NCBI GenBank assembly: GCA_020086605.1
Contig: JACBWW010000038.1
Span: forward strand, 6,036,782 to 6,100,781
From: Lanius collurio
Lineage: Eukaryota; Chordata; Aves; Passeriformes; Laniidae
DNA length: 64,000 nt
Direction: 5' to 3'
Part shown: in pieces, positions 10,926 to 25,500 of the stretch
Layout of the letters: every line of letters begins with the position of its first letter
Numbering within the stretch: the first letter of the stretch is position 1
Position numbers and translations under genes: made by a program
Notes under the pieces: generated by a model
Database searches by the model: none
What the model was told of the DNA's origin: nothing
Seen by the model: the letters and a program-made list of their open reading frames with translations, nothing else

Positions 10926-13900
10926 GTAAGAATTCCAACATCTGTAAGAGATGGCTGTTGCAATGCTATGTCAAGTCCTGAAGAAAGCACATAGATTTGT
11001 GACAGAGCTCATAAAATCTCTTCAAATGCTGCACAGATGTTTAAGTTCAATATTTTAGTGTTTTATACATATTTGACAGTATCATTTTACTGAGAGATGT
11101 GAAGAAATGTGTGTCAATTATGCTTTCTGAAGCGGTGCGTGAAATCTTCATCTCCTACATCTTCACTGTTAAATGGTTTTCAAGACTGTCAGTGACTTCC
11201 ATGGACATGGAATGAACCTCATAAGATTCTGTCATGTCATTGCATGGCATTCTGTTAAATAATTATGCATTATTTGTAAGTGAATATCTGTGAGAATCAA
11301 CCTCTCTCATAGCTGATGGAGAGGCACTTTCAGTTTGATCTGGAAGCTGTCTGTCATAAAATGAAGGGAGCTGTTGGCAAGGCATTCTCAGTTCTAGGTC
11401 AACTTTGGGCTTGAGTGCATGGTGTTCAACTATATCTAATTCTCTTTCATTATACTGAGAAATATTACATACTGATATGCTGCACCATAAAACTTTTATT
11501 AGCCCAAGTTTATGAATCTCCATTACTCTGCAGTAACAATGTCACAAATATTTTATATGGGTCATCTGAAACCACAGCGCTGTCAAGAATTCTGTGTTTG
11601 CTGCATACAGTTGAGGAGGAATGTTACTGAAGTTTTACAGCCTTTTAAAACCTTTACTGAAACTTTCTCATCAGACTTCTCTGATAGGACAGACTCATTA
11701 GACTAGCTTTGCAATCTGAAGGAAGCACTAAAAACCTCCAAAAATTAAGTTCTTCCATGTATGCATGAATGCTTTATTTTTTTTTTTCTGTGAGTTACTG
11801 AGATTGGATGAGAAATGGAAAAATTTCTTCTACATTTCTTTTCATCAACTCCAAGTGAGAAAGATGTTAATTGAGAATTACTGAATGTAGAGGAATTACA
11901 TCTGGCTCCAGAAATTCCTGAACTGGAAATAGCTGGAGGCAGGGAGGGTATCTTGCATGTCTAGGTCTCTATTTATGGCTTTCCTTGGAGACAAGATACA
12001 GAGATAAATTGAAGGATTTGGTCTAAATGTGCAGTTGTTTGATTCTGATACATTGTTATCCAGAATAGTAGGACTTAAAGAAATGACATCTTTGTTCAGA
12101 GAACAATACTGATTCACAACTGATTTTTTTTCTATTTGTTGCCTCCATTGTGTGGGTTTGATTGGGGTTTTTTGTTGACTTCTTTTGTATGGGAAAGTGC
12201 TGTAGATTGTGTATGTATTTTGTTGGAACTTCCAAGGTTGGTTGTATGAATATTGAAGTCTAGGTCAATTTTTCAAGAATATTTGCATGCGATTCTATAG
12301 ATATTCTATATCTAGACAGTGTTTCTACATTTATTATTCTCATATACAAACACGCAATATAAAACCAAACCCCACCCAACACTACTAGGGTTTATAAAGT
12401 CAAACATACTGGGGAGGGCTTTTTTTGGTCATTTTTTGCGTTTTCAGGTTTTTTCAGAAGAATTGAGGGGAAGGAGCAGAACTGCAGGTGCATGTGCAAG
12501 AAATTACAGCATGCAGGATATTGGAAAGAGTTTGCACTCACAGGAAGTCTGTTCTGTTACTCTTCAGTCTGTTTCCTGCATTTGTGTCTTTCTCTTACCC
12601 AGCATCATCTCCACTTTCCTGCTGACACCAGGCACTGGTTCCAGGTTTTGTCAGTCCCATTCTTTTTAATGAATTCCCAATTTCTTTTCCTAGAAAATTT
12701 TAGCTCTCCTTTTATAGTGTCAGCCTCTTTCCCCATCCCATCAGACTTCTTGCCCAGCATGCCTCTGTGACTGGGCTTCCTGTGGATTAAGGCTCTCTGT
12801 GTTGCCTGGAGACAGACTGGATTTCTCATATGGGTACCTGTGTAGAAGTGTCAGGAAACCTGATAACATCAACAGTGCCTGCACTGCTTTCCCTGCTGTG
12901 TCCATACAGAAGTACCCCCAGAACAGAATGTATTCCATATACATACATATTTAGTACATGTCTATACCGCTGTAAAGCTTTCTGGTACTTTCTGTTTCTT
13001 GTTGTGTATCAGGCCTTCAAAATGATGAAACTGGAAAAAATAGCCCTCTGTGAATCCTTAAGCCTGTAGGCACAGAAGCACACTGGCATTCTCCTGAAAT
13101 TTAAATCTTAGGATAGGGAACTTGCAGCCCTCCAGTGAGTTATGAGATGCTTATTCAGTGAGTGGGAATGAGCAGTGTATTTCAGTGCCTTATCACTATT
13201 CCATTTATACCCCAAGAGATTGAATTTACGTCTCAAAATCCAGTTATTTATTTATAACGCTGGAGAGTTTACCAGTTGTTTGCATGTAAACAAATTGCAC
13301 TCTCAGTAAAAAAGAGAATAAAAGTAATTGAAATTAAGCAAAATTAAGAAAGCTGTAATTATTATTCCTGAGGTAATATACATCCTATACCTATACTACT
13401 AAGTAAGATATAAATAGAAACACTGTTAGTAAATTAATAAATGGCAGAGATATGCTTTGATCTATGTTCAATAGGGAATGAAAATACAACTAGAGTATTC
13501 AATCTTTTATTATTTTTTATTCTGCTTACAGGGGAAGCAATGTGAAGGTTATTGCATGGAATAAAAATTGCAGAGGTCTTCACATTTAAAAATGAGAATG
13601 CCCAAAAATATGGATGGGTAAATACATGGCATTGGCTTTTAGGCTTGATGCTACAGAGAAAAGCTCTTAAAATTGGGGTTTCTCTTTTTTTTTTAACCAC
13701 TGCAATTCATGTGGATTTTATTTTTTTAACCCCTCTCATGATCACTGTCTAAATGGAGGAGGGATCATGTTTATGAAACTTCCACTCACTTTAATAACTA
13801 GTTTTTATAAAAGTCAGTTCTACTCTTGCCATTCTTGTTGTTTGGGTGCTTTTACATGCCTTCTAGAATTCAGTGCAGAAAACTCGTTACAGTTGGAAAT

Positions 13901-16440
13901 TAATTATTGTTGTAGTTGGAAAGGAAGATACTTCTGAAATTTTTATGGAATTGCATGATTTCAGTAGTTCTGTTTATGAGGAAAACATCAAGCACTATGC
14001 AGCTTTTATTGACAATCTCAAGCTTTAGCAATACTGCATATTGGAATTATTTGGATTCTTTGGGAAAAATTCCCAGGCTATTTTTCTTAGTTTGTAAATG
14101 AAATTTTCTTCCTAAACCCATGGAGAGATGATTTGACCATTTTAAAAAACTACAACACACTTGAGATTACCCCCACCTGAAAATTTAGACCTCAATCTAA
14201 GACCTGAAAATTCAGCTAGTACCTGGAGAGGAGTTTAATAATTCTAGCAGCCATAAAAGTCACAATTTTGGATCCATATTATCAGTGTTCTTTGTCCCTT
14301 GCTGCAGTCCTGATGGGTCTTCTGGGTTTGTATTTTTTTTTCTTTTTTTTTTGTTTTTTTGTTTTTTCTTTGTGATGGTCGAGGCTGTGGTGACAGGGGG
14401 GAGATGGGAGGAAAGAAATTTTTCAGCTACAGTTTTGCTTTAGGTTCTAACAGATTAATGTTTATTTTTCAGTGTAATAGATTCTGAGTGCAAATTCAGG
14501 GCTGTTCTTGGAAAAACATCCATTCATAAACTCCTTAGGAAGTAGATATAGAAAGGTAAAATAAAGAAAAGAGTCTTTTGTGTCTGGAGCATCATCATTT
14601 AAAATGTCCTGGTGATATGTACCAGGCTGCTCCCTACTGATCAGGGGGCACAACAGAAAAAAACCCAAACCCAACGCAAAATTATCATCTGGTTTGGCAG
14701 TTTTCTATTTAAGGCCAGACCTGAATTAGCCCTTAGTTTCCTGAGCTCTCCCTGACATTTGAAAATTTGCATTCTCTGCCTTGTTAATGGGAGATGATTG
14801 GTGCCACACATCAGACTTATGAATTGACAGAGACTGTTAATATTATTGACAAGACTAGTTTCATTGATTAGTGTGTGGAAAAATGTTTGAACATTAAGAT
14901 ATTTTGGGTATTAGTAGTAAAGAAAAATTGCTGTTATTCATATGTCAGTGATTTCAAGTATCTCTTTGGCTTATTTCGTAACACCAAGTCAGAATTTAGT
15001 TTTTCTAAGTAAAATCACTATTAACTAAATGACTCTAAAAGCAAAATGACTCTAAAAAGGCTTCTAGTTTTTCATTGAAGACTAATGCTGAAAGACATCT
15101 CAGTAGAGTGATGGGAATACAGAGAAGTACAACTACTTAAACATTGCTCCTTTCTTTGAGTTGCCAGTGATGGGTTTATTGTCAGTATCTTCAAATCTCT
15201 GGTCTTGTTTTGGGCCTTTTCTAAAGAATTTCTGTTAAAAAACCTGATTGCTTAGATAGACAAGAGAGTTTGTGTATCTTTTATTTTTTATTCCCTATAA
15301 ATCAGCCTACATAGGCATTAATGGTGTCAGGGAGTTGTGAATTGAAAGGTCTATTAGTAGATGTCATTTTGACAGCAGCAGTTTCCCCACAGCACACATG
15401 GGAAATGTATTCCTTTGAGTTATAGACTGCTCAGTGGCAGATCAATGGGAGCCTGCTGGAGGGCAGCTTTTTCCAGAAGGCTGACAGAAAGGTACCAATG
15501 GAGGATTTGGGTGGCTGTCCAAAGTCATTCTGAGTTAGGAAGCTGTGGACATGTGTGTTAAATGACAATCATTTGGCTCCAAGTAAGCTTATCAAAGTAG
15601 TAAAACAGAACATTTTCTTCCTCAGTTTTTCTCCTATTTGTTCTTTCTGGAACATAAGACCAGGGTAAAAGAAAAAGATGGAAAAGAGAGACTAGAAATT
15701 TCCCACCTTTATTATAGAGCATCATTATAAGATCTGAATGGAAATGTTGCTGACATTTGAGAACTATAAAATAAAACCATGATGGATTGCAAGCATAATC
15801 TTCCAAAACACCAAGAAATGTGATTTTCTTATGTCATGTCGCAATAGTGATCTGGAAACAGTGTGTGTTAACATGGTGACAGGGCTGTTATGTTTATTTC
15901 TATGTTTTGACCACATCAATGATCAAGGTAACTCTAAAATGGTCAAAAGTCAAGTTTCCTTTAATGTAGAAGCACACCTTCTATTTGTGTTAATGACTTC
16001 TGTGTGCACATGTCAAGGGGAAGATGCAGTTGAACTCTGAGTCCTGTGCAATTTATTGGAATTGTGAGGTGGCAAGAAATGGTAGGGACTGTATTGAGTT
16101 CATTGCTCATTTGTGCATTCTGGTTTCCCTAACTTCAGCTTAAATATAAGAAAAGAGAGTCTAATTTACATTCTCGCTACTTTGAAATCCTAAATTCACA
16201 GATTACCTACTATGCTGGTAAAATGTGATTTAATGACTGTACTAGTAATACTTTGTCCTCCACACGATGGTACAAAAAATGAAATGAAAATTAAATGTCT
16301 TTAATAGAATTTTAATGGTTCTAAAATTAATTTTGTAAGCAAGGGGGAAAATAATATATTTTTTGCATGAAATTGTTGCCATAAATTTTCAGAGTCACAT
16401 AACCACTGTAAAGCAATGATATTATTTTTCCCCTTTGCAG
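10926..16440 (+). other. Intron 3 of window
   Basis: This 5.5 kb intron is AT-rich throughout, with a long T-rich tract at about 14330-14370. I recognise no mobile element, RNA gene or additional exon. Its ORFs are short and unremarkable. Confidence 0.8.
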
Positions 16441-16588
16441 TGTTAAGAAACCCAGTCTGTAAGTTATATAGATTCCCTACTTCTGACAACAAGTGGATGC
16501 GGATCCGGGAACAGATGGCTGAGACCACCCTCTCTTTCCATGTTCCTAAAGAACTAATAAATCTGCACATAAAGGAGGATATGAGAAG
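16441..16588 (+). CDS. INPP4B: INPP4B exon 4 of window
   Basis: The 148-base exon lies between cccctttgcag and the donor gtaagg. After the split Val codon it reads [20 protein letters not shown], then [20 protein letters not shown], then LHIKEDMR, with a split Arg codon at the end. This is one of the best-conserved parts of the INPP4 family. The basic and aromatic [18 protein letters not shown] stretch is almost identical between birds and mammals, so the assignment is secure. Confidence 0.96.
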
Positions 16589-19500
16589 GTAAGGAAGAAG
16601 CAGCAGCAATAGTAAGAAGTAAATTTTATTTTTCTGACCTGGAATCATGCAAATGATGAGCTACAAAATATTAATCTGAAGTATGAAATGGGAACTTTCT
16701 GGTTGCTAAGAATTTACAGCTGTAACTGAACAACAGAATTGACTGCTCAGAATTTTTAGGACTTCAGTGACCTCCTAAGTTCTGAGCAACGAACTGAGCT
16801 AAAGTGCGGTCATCTGTGAATGTCAACATTTGGTTAACAATGTAAATACTCTGGAACGTTAACATTTTATACAGAATCAGCTAATGATAGGGGTGTGAAC
16901 AGCACTGTGGTGTGTTTGGCTATGTCTGGGTAGAGTTAATAACACAGACAGACATTATGCAATGGAAAATTACAAGTTTGTAGTGAATAAAGTATCAAGG
17001 AGGATAAAAATTACATTCCTCTGCATAACCTAAATGAGTTGGCATTGGAAAAGTATACCAAAGTTTGTTTGAAACCTTAGTTCATGTTTGACCTTGTAAC
17101 CAGGAGAGATGTCTGAGAATCGTTACAATGTGTATGGCCTGGGGAAAAAGGGGAATAGGGAACACAGGTGTCCCAAAATCCTCTGTACCTCTAATTTCCC
17201 ACTGCAGTAATTAAAATGGCAGCTTGTCCTTGAAACCTTGTAAGCCGCTCTGATAAAATGTGGGAAAATCCCTTTATTTTAAGTAGTCCAGGGCTACCCT
17301 GAAGACAATGCCTTGTTTATCCAGTGTTAATGAGTGATGTAGAAGAAATTGCCTCTTTCCTCATGAAAGTTGCTTCACATATAGATGAGCATCTGGTCTC
17401 CTGTATGAGAGTGATACTGACCTAGTGCTGCATCCCAAAGCCATCCTGTGCACTTTCAGGCAATTTCTTCCTGTTCTGAATCACACAGGTTGTTTGACCT
17501 GCAATATGGAGCTTCTTTTCTCTTTTCATTCACCCCATCTGTTGCTTCTGTATGATGTTTTTATTCCAATAGAACAGCACATGGAAGACTGGAATCTTGA
17601 TTTTAATAAAGTCAGTGGACTGATACATACTTATGCATGGTGATGATAGGTTATAAAAATCCCATGAATTGTTATAATACTTTATTTTATTCATTTAGTA
17701 CTGTGTTTAGGCATTTATGGCCTCATCTTGTTTGAGAATACTTATGTACAAGGTTTTTTTTTAGTAAGCAATAAAAATAGATTATGCTGACTCGCACAGT
17801 TCATGCACTTCCCATATTTTCATTTGCCCTATGGGTAAATGCCTTTTATATGTGAGAGGATTACTTTAACCACTTTTACTACTACTGCATTATTCTATCT
17901 AAAGGCATAATGCAAGTAATAGCCCTTGTTGTTATTTCATATTACAGAATTCACCTCCCTAGACAAACTCATAGTAAAAAATCACCATAGTGGGATTTTC
18001 TCCTCATCAAAATAAAGAAAAGCTTTGAGAAAGAAACAGAAGAAAAAGTCACTCAAAGATTGAGAAAAGTGCTTCTGATTTTCCTGATTGCCAATGTGGT
18101 TAAGCTGTTCAAGCCTAGTTGAAAGTGTGGGTGTGAAAGAAAGAGAGACAAGTGATTGACAGAGTCTGAAGGAGGATGTAGGACTAACCAAAAGGAGCAA
18201 CAACACGTGACAGAATAGTAGCAGATGGTGGCAATAGGGGCATCTTTGTCATCTATCATTATACAAGATTGTGGGTTGGAGCTTCAGCTTTGTCTGGGCT
18301 TTGCTTTTTGAAATAATTGCAAAGACGTGTGTTCTTGTGGAGTCCTTACACTTGTAATCTAGTAAAACATGTGAGGAGGGTGCTACTATATTAGTTGTTG
18401 AATTCACACAAAACATACACTGCACCATCTTCAGGCTATTCTATTCTGAGGTATTCTTCTCTGTGTGTTTTTCCCCCAGTCAGTATAAAAGGATAAATAT
18501 TTTTGTCTCAGAAGCCAGTGCTTATCATACTCAGCCTGTTTAATTTTATTTTTATTATGGCTTCAATGCAGTCTGGTCTGAAGCAATTACCTATAAAAAT
18601 ATGCAAGAAAGTGTTAATCCTATTCAGTATTCATTATAAAGTGTAGTTTAAATTCCCTTTTCTCACAGCTCTTATGATTGTTTATCTCTTGATAAAACTC
18701 CAGCGTTCATTGTTAACCAAACTCTTTCATTTACTGACATGGTCCTCTGAAATATGTAACCTTTAAGGGTATTTAACTTTGGGTTTCAGCATGAAATAAT
18801 GTTTTTACAGAAATTCATGCATTAAAGATTTTATCCTTCAAACCTCCATGGAAGAAAATTTAGAAGGAGCTATATGGTATTTTTTATTGTTCTAGCAAGG
18901 ATCATACAGTTTGCTTTGCTGGTTTTTATTACACAATTATTTCTGTTTCCTCTTTGAGGTGTTCCAATGGGTCATTTCCACTGTTTTTAGCCTTTCTTTA
19001 CACAAATACGGTCCAAATATTTCACATGTGTCTTGCAAGATTAGCCAAATGGTTCTTTGAACCTAATGATTATAAAAAAGAATTAGGTTATAGTAATGGT
19101 TCAGAAAGTTGATTGACCTACACAACTGAAGATTGCAGTTGTAGATGCATCTGGTGTAAGTGGATCAGCACAGCAAGAGATTTGTCTGAAAGGAAATGCC
19201 ACCTATACTTGAATTTGGCCCATAGCATTTGTGATCACAACTTACAAGCAAATTTCAAATAGAAATTACTGAACTTAAACCCTCTCTCTAGAGTACAAAG
19301 CACACACTCAAGTTTTCTCCTGCATGAGAAATTACTGTCCTGTCCCATCAACACTAGGCTTTTTTTTGGTGCAAATCTATGCAGTCTGTATTTTATTTCT
19401 TTCATGTAACATTGCAGAATGATGACAACATTAAGGCTGTCTGAAAAATACATGTTTTTCTACTTCCTCTTATTACACAACTATTGAGAAATGGAGCCTC

Positions 19501-22500
19501 AATGCCAAGTGTTGGGAATAGGCTTTGATTTTTTTGGACCTTTGGTTGTTGGTATTTACTTGACTTGTTTTTGAGCAGTGGTGTTGCAAAAATGTTGTAT
19601 TGAAAATAAAAGTGATTTTGGGTAAACTTACTATGACTTTTGAAGATATTTGAATCAACCACATTCAGGGAGGCACTGTTAATATGCCTATCCACTTAAG
19701 GATTTTCACAACATTGTTTCTTGTAAGTACTTTCTTTTCAACACTTCAAAAGTTCCCAAACCTGTCAGTAAATGTAGCTCAAATACATACAAATGCAGTA
19801 TCTACCTCACTGTACATCAGAAAGGATGCTTTCTCTTCTTACTCTCCATCAGTTACTGCATAAAGGAATATAAGTATATGAACGTAAGTGTGGCTTGACT
19901 TTTGTAAAAACAGTGCTTAGACAATTGTCCTCATCAGACAAGATCAGTTTTAAACTCTGTTAATTTATAAATGAAAGGATAAAATATTGCAGTGAATGAA
20001 CACTACGTAATTCTCTATCCTCTTGATTTCAGTGTTCACAACCAATTTTGGAAGAGAGAGTCTCTACCAAAGTCTAAGAAGGGTTTTTATGACTTAAGTA
20101 AAATTTGCTGGATTTTACTTTGCTTTTGGGTGTTTAAAGTTGTAATGCATTGGAATGGAGTGACATCACCTGATTTTTTTGTGGCAGTTACCTCTACATA
20201 ACATTACTTAGAATTCAGCAGTGCTGAATCTATAAAATGCTAACTTACATTCTATATTGAGAATGCCCTCTCAGAGAAAGCTTCTTTGCAAGATCCACAG
20301 AGGTTTTAAGACTCCAGAGAAATCATTCTTCGCAAAGGCTGCTAAGATTTCCAGATGTTATATTTGTGCACAGCATGCCCTAAGGAAGTTCATATTGAGC
20401 AAATTAGAGCCTCCCACAATATAGCGAAAAAATGCAAAACTGAAGTGAAAAATTGTCTTTTTCTCAATATTATAGTTATTTTAACACACTCAAACTCTGT
20501 CATCACAAAAATAATTTGAATTTTTACACTGTTAGCTAAAGGTTTTGAACTTAGCAGTACTTATCTTTGGCTCTAATAGCACTGACTTGGGTGTAATTTT
20601 GGCAGTTCCAATCACTTAAGGCATTAGGGCAACTAAAAAAGCTTTGTACAGTTTTATGATGAGAGATCCTCACTCTGTATTTTGAATGATGCATTCTGAT
20701 TAATAAATTGGGGGAAAAAAGAAAATAGAAACCCAGAAAATATTCAAATGGTTGAGTAATTATTCAGTTAATAATGTGATTAATTGTGCCACATGTATGA
20801 CTCCAAGCTGAAAGAAGGAAATAAAGTTTTAAATGTAAACTGTGAAAATAAAATGTTTTTGCTTATATCGTGGAACTGAAGCAATATTGTCTTAAGCTGA
20901 TTCCACTACACTCTGGTGAAACAATCGAAATTGAAAAATAACCAAACAAAAAAACCCTGAAGCAATTCCAGATGCTATTTCTAGTTACTAAAATATAATT
21001 TAGGATAAAAGTGTAAATTCCACAGATGCCATTCTAAGTATTACTGAATTCAAGACTCTGCAATTGTCTGATGCAAGAGAATTATCCTCTGCTATTAAAT
21101 GAAAATCATGCAATTAACCTCAAATGATCATGCTCTTTGAAGATGTTGAGGTTTTGAAAGATAAATCCAAGTAATAAAATATCCAAGGAAGGGAGAGAGA
21201 TTAGCAGGGAAAAGAGTTTAAGGCAAGAATGGAAGGGAAAGGGTCTCAAGGCAGGAAGGAAGAATGAGTTTAATTTAGCTTATATATTGTCTCCACTTTG
21301 GTATAATAAAAAGGAGACGATGGTAGATAGGAATTTAAAAGGAACTTAAAAATTTCACCTCTTAGGAGGCTTTATTATTGAGGCTTTGCAAACTCCAGGC
21401 TATTCTCCTCATATGTATAGGAAAACAGCCTTTAAAATATTTTTCTATATGTGTGTTGACTTTTTTGGGCTCGGTAACTTGCTCATGTGGTTTTGGTGCA
21501 ATTTTTTTGTCTGTTTTGTTTGCTTTTTCTTTTTTTTTCCCTGTTTGTTAGTTTGTTTCTAAACAACTGTTCAGGGCATGCAAAAGGTAGGCACACCCTA
21601 CATTGTAGTTTTTAGCTGCCTGTCAGGTCAGGCTTACCAACACCTGGAATAATTTTGGAAAGTTCTGTAAAAAGACAAAAATGGCAACTGTTTTCAAGAG
21701 AATCTGAAAGAAAATTATAAGTAAATAAAGAAAAATATGCTTGTGGTTTGGGGGTTTTTTGGGTTTTTTTTTTGCTTCCCCAGAAAGGATTAACTCCTCC
21801 TTAATAATTATTTTTTGTTTTGGAAACAATATAGTGAAAAGACTATGATTATTTTATTTCTAGAGGGCATGTTATATTGTTTGTCTAGGGTTTATTGGCT
21901 ATATATCACAGGAGCATATCTTGTAGCAAAGAGAAATGAGAGTAATTTTATTTGCGTCTGTTCTAAAAAAAAAAAGATGAAATTATTATCCATAAATACA
22001 TACACAAATTTTAAAGAGAACTTTGTGGGAAAAAATAATTCCTATGCTCCTTTCCTTAGAAAGAAGCTTCTAAGTTTCCTTTACTTATGAGTGATTGAGT
22101 CATATCCCAAAGCTATTCAAATGGTGTATATTTACTCCAAAGCTCCTGTTTGATAAATATTCAGAATTTTTATGCTGTTATAATATGACAGAAGTTTTGC
22201 AAATAGAATCTCCAGAAATGTCTCATCTTGTTTTGATTCCTGCGAAGCTCTTTCCTTCTGATGTTTTGTGAAAGTAGATTTTAGAAGCTAATTTTGCTTG
22301 GTGGAGGCCAAAATAGTTTCAGTTTTTAGGTTTTGAATTTGTCATGTTTGCTTCACTGGGAATCACATCATTGGATTTATGAAGCTGTATGTATAAAACA
22401 TTGCTATTTGGTCTTCATACAGTAATTTTGGTTTATGTACTTTTATCATATATTCTCTTAATAATCTCATTTTAATTGCACTGATCTTTTCAACTTTATT

Positions 22501-25500
22501 TTTGAGTTTTTCAGGATTTGTGTTGTGTCCTCAATGATGAAAATGGCTATTTCTGCTGTTCCCTTTTCTGAGACAGAGTAATGAGACTCAAGAAAGTTGT
22601 TTGAGGGTTTGCCCTCTTTTCACTACTCTTCCTCAACATCTTGCTGATGTTTTGCACTATTTTAATTTATTGTCACTGACCACAGGTTTTCACTGAGTAT
22701 TCCACAAGGGTGTCTGGACTGTCAGTAGTAGTTTCGCAAAAACAAGTTCATTGGAAACATGATTTCAATATTGGGACTTCCTTCTAATTTTGCAGCATGA
22801 TGCATACCACTCATTCAAAGTGCTTGTTACAGAAATCAGGGTTTGTATTTTAGCATTGAATATGCTTCCTTCAGACTTCTGAGCGTGATGAGAAAGTCAT
22901 TTTCTGTTACTAGTGTCATTAGAGTGCATGGCACAAAGCAGGAACTGTTTAAGTAGAAATTACCAACATGAATCATACAGGAAATTCATTGTGCCTCTTT
23001 CAGGTATTTTTAGTGGTTTACCAAAATCATGCACTTAAGGTGTTCGCAAAAATAAAAAAAGCATGAGTTGGTAAATCAAAGGAAAAATACTCATCTGAGC
23101 CTTGCCTTCTCAGCCATTTCTTGATAATGGACTTCTTGGAACATAATTAGTCTGCTAAAGGAAAGAATGCATGTTAAAATCAGAATGTAACTAAAGCAGA
23201 CTTAATTAGCTGATATTTAAGGTGGAAAAGGACAAATGGGACGGACTGTTTACATCCACTTTCTGGTTAGAGACAAGGCAATATTACAACAAGGCCACCA
23301 AGGAATGTAGCTGATTAATGAAGGCAGGAGACAGTGGAAGCTAAAACACGTTCTTGGGTGGAGTTTCCATTGGGCAATGACAGAAAAAACTGTCCAGGAG
23401 GCAGTTTGAGGAGCTGAACAGCAAGACAAAGACAAACAGCTCTAGACGAAGCTTGGATTTCATTCTGTAAGATGAACTTGATGCTGAGAACAAGATCTGT
23501 GACAGTGATGGGAGCAATTATCTGGAAAAGACTGAGAGAAGATTTGGAGTGGAGGGAGATAAGATGATAAGTAACTCTATTTTAACAACACAGAGTTTGG
23601 TCTAAGCTTCCTGTTTAGTTGACAAGCTATTAAAAATTCCATGGATACATTGAAAAGTTGAATTGGTAATTGATTTGCCCTCTGTTGAACAAATAAATAT
23701 CTATTATAAATATTCATTTTTTATAGGGCAATCATTGTTTGACACAATTACTAGTTCAAGTGTGTTCCTAAAGTTATTCAATTAAATAAATTATCACAAA
23801 AAATCATAATATTATTAAAATAGATTAAAAATTTCTAAAATTGCGAGTATTAGTATGAACTATAAACTTTCAAATATGAAAAATGTCTTTACTTTTGGAA
23901 GAGGCCTTTCATGTAATAATAATAAAGCTTGTGTACTATGGAGTGTTGTTGATGGAGTTTAGATAAAGATAATTTTTTTTTCATCCATAACTCAGAATTG
24001 TACTGAGTCAACAACAGCAGTGACAAATTATAAAAGAACAATAGACATAAATCCTATTTAAATCTGTCTTCTGTAATTCTATTAGAAAAAATAATAAAGT
24101 TATTAAGTGTGCAATGAGGCTATTTTCTGAGGAAATGTCTGTCATATAATCCTGTTGTTTCATGATTTTGATTTTGCTATATTTTAAAAAGAAAATAAAT
24201 TCAGAAAATTTAGTCTTCAAAGTTTCCATCATGCATATGCTCTAGATTGCTATAGCACTGTACTCTTTCTTTAAGCATTGTAGTCTTTTTTTGTGACATA
24301 TTAGAGGCTGCATTTTTACTTTAGTGATTTGTCCATGTTTCTGAGATGAAACAAATCAAATTTTTTCACCAGTAATGGGGACAGGATTTGATATTTCTTG
24401 AAAACCTATTAAAGTTAATATTAAGGGATTTGAGTTTCTCCTTCCTGTTGCTATTGGTTTCAGTGGAATTGACTCATAGTCAGCCTGTTAGACAAATTTT
24501 CTGGTTTAGTTGGATGTTTTAGTCTGAGATAAAAAGTTTCTATTCCTGCTGTTGTTTAACTTCAGCTTGAGAATAACAGGTCCAGGCATGAGCTTAGACA
24601 GAGGCAGGGATGTAGTTCTTGGATAGAATACTGTATTCCCATATAGAAGGAGCAGTAAAGTTCTGGAAACCAGCCAGGTGCAAACATTGTTGCTTAAACT
24701 ATTAAATCGGACACCATAAATATTAAGGGCCAAAATATTATCACTGCAAATCAACAGAATTTCATACCCTGGCAAGTTTTACACACTTTTCTGAAGAAGA
24801 AAGCCCTAAGATTTTAATTTAAAGGGACATCTCATGTTTAGCTGCTAAAAACTGGCAAGGAAATGGTCATTGAAAATGCTGGGTTTATCCTTTCATGCCA
24901 GATTATTCTTATGCTACAACATTGCCAATTTGTACTGATGGAGGAAAGTTGAATTGGTTCAGCTTCAGGAGCAATTAAATAGCAAAAAGTAATCATGTCA
25001 TTAGTAAACTCTCAACAAGTTCATGTGTCATAATGTTTGTTTCCATGCTGACACTTTCAAGGACATGTATAAACAAAATGCTTTAATTCTGCTTCCAGTG
25101 CAATATGTTTGGTTTTTGTTGTCATATTCACCAGGAGCACAGTTATGCCTATGGAGCTTATTCTAACACTGTTCACGCTAATGCAAAGCTAATGATGATG
25201 GGGAAAACATCACTGTACCAGTGTGTGGCTGTTCTGTTTAAGAAATAGTTTTATGACTTTTTTGGCTAATGGTCAGATCAGCTGTTCACATAAGTGAACT
25301 CTGTGTTCCTGTGCTACAGGCTCATTGATCTTTTCCTCCCTCTTACCACTCCTTCTCCCCATTTTTCCTTTTTCTTCAGTAATTTCTCTGTATGCAAGAG
25401 CCATCCTTTGGAAGTCTATTTGGAGACTTCCAAGAATTGCAGTGAAACACTCTTCTTGATGCTTCAAGGAAAATGAGGAAAACTGTTTGTGTTGCAAATA

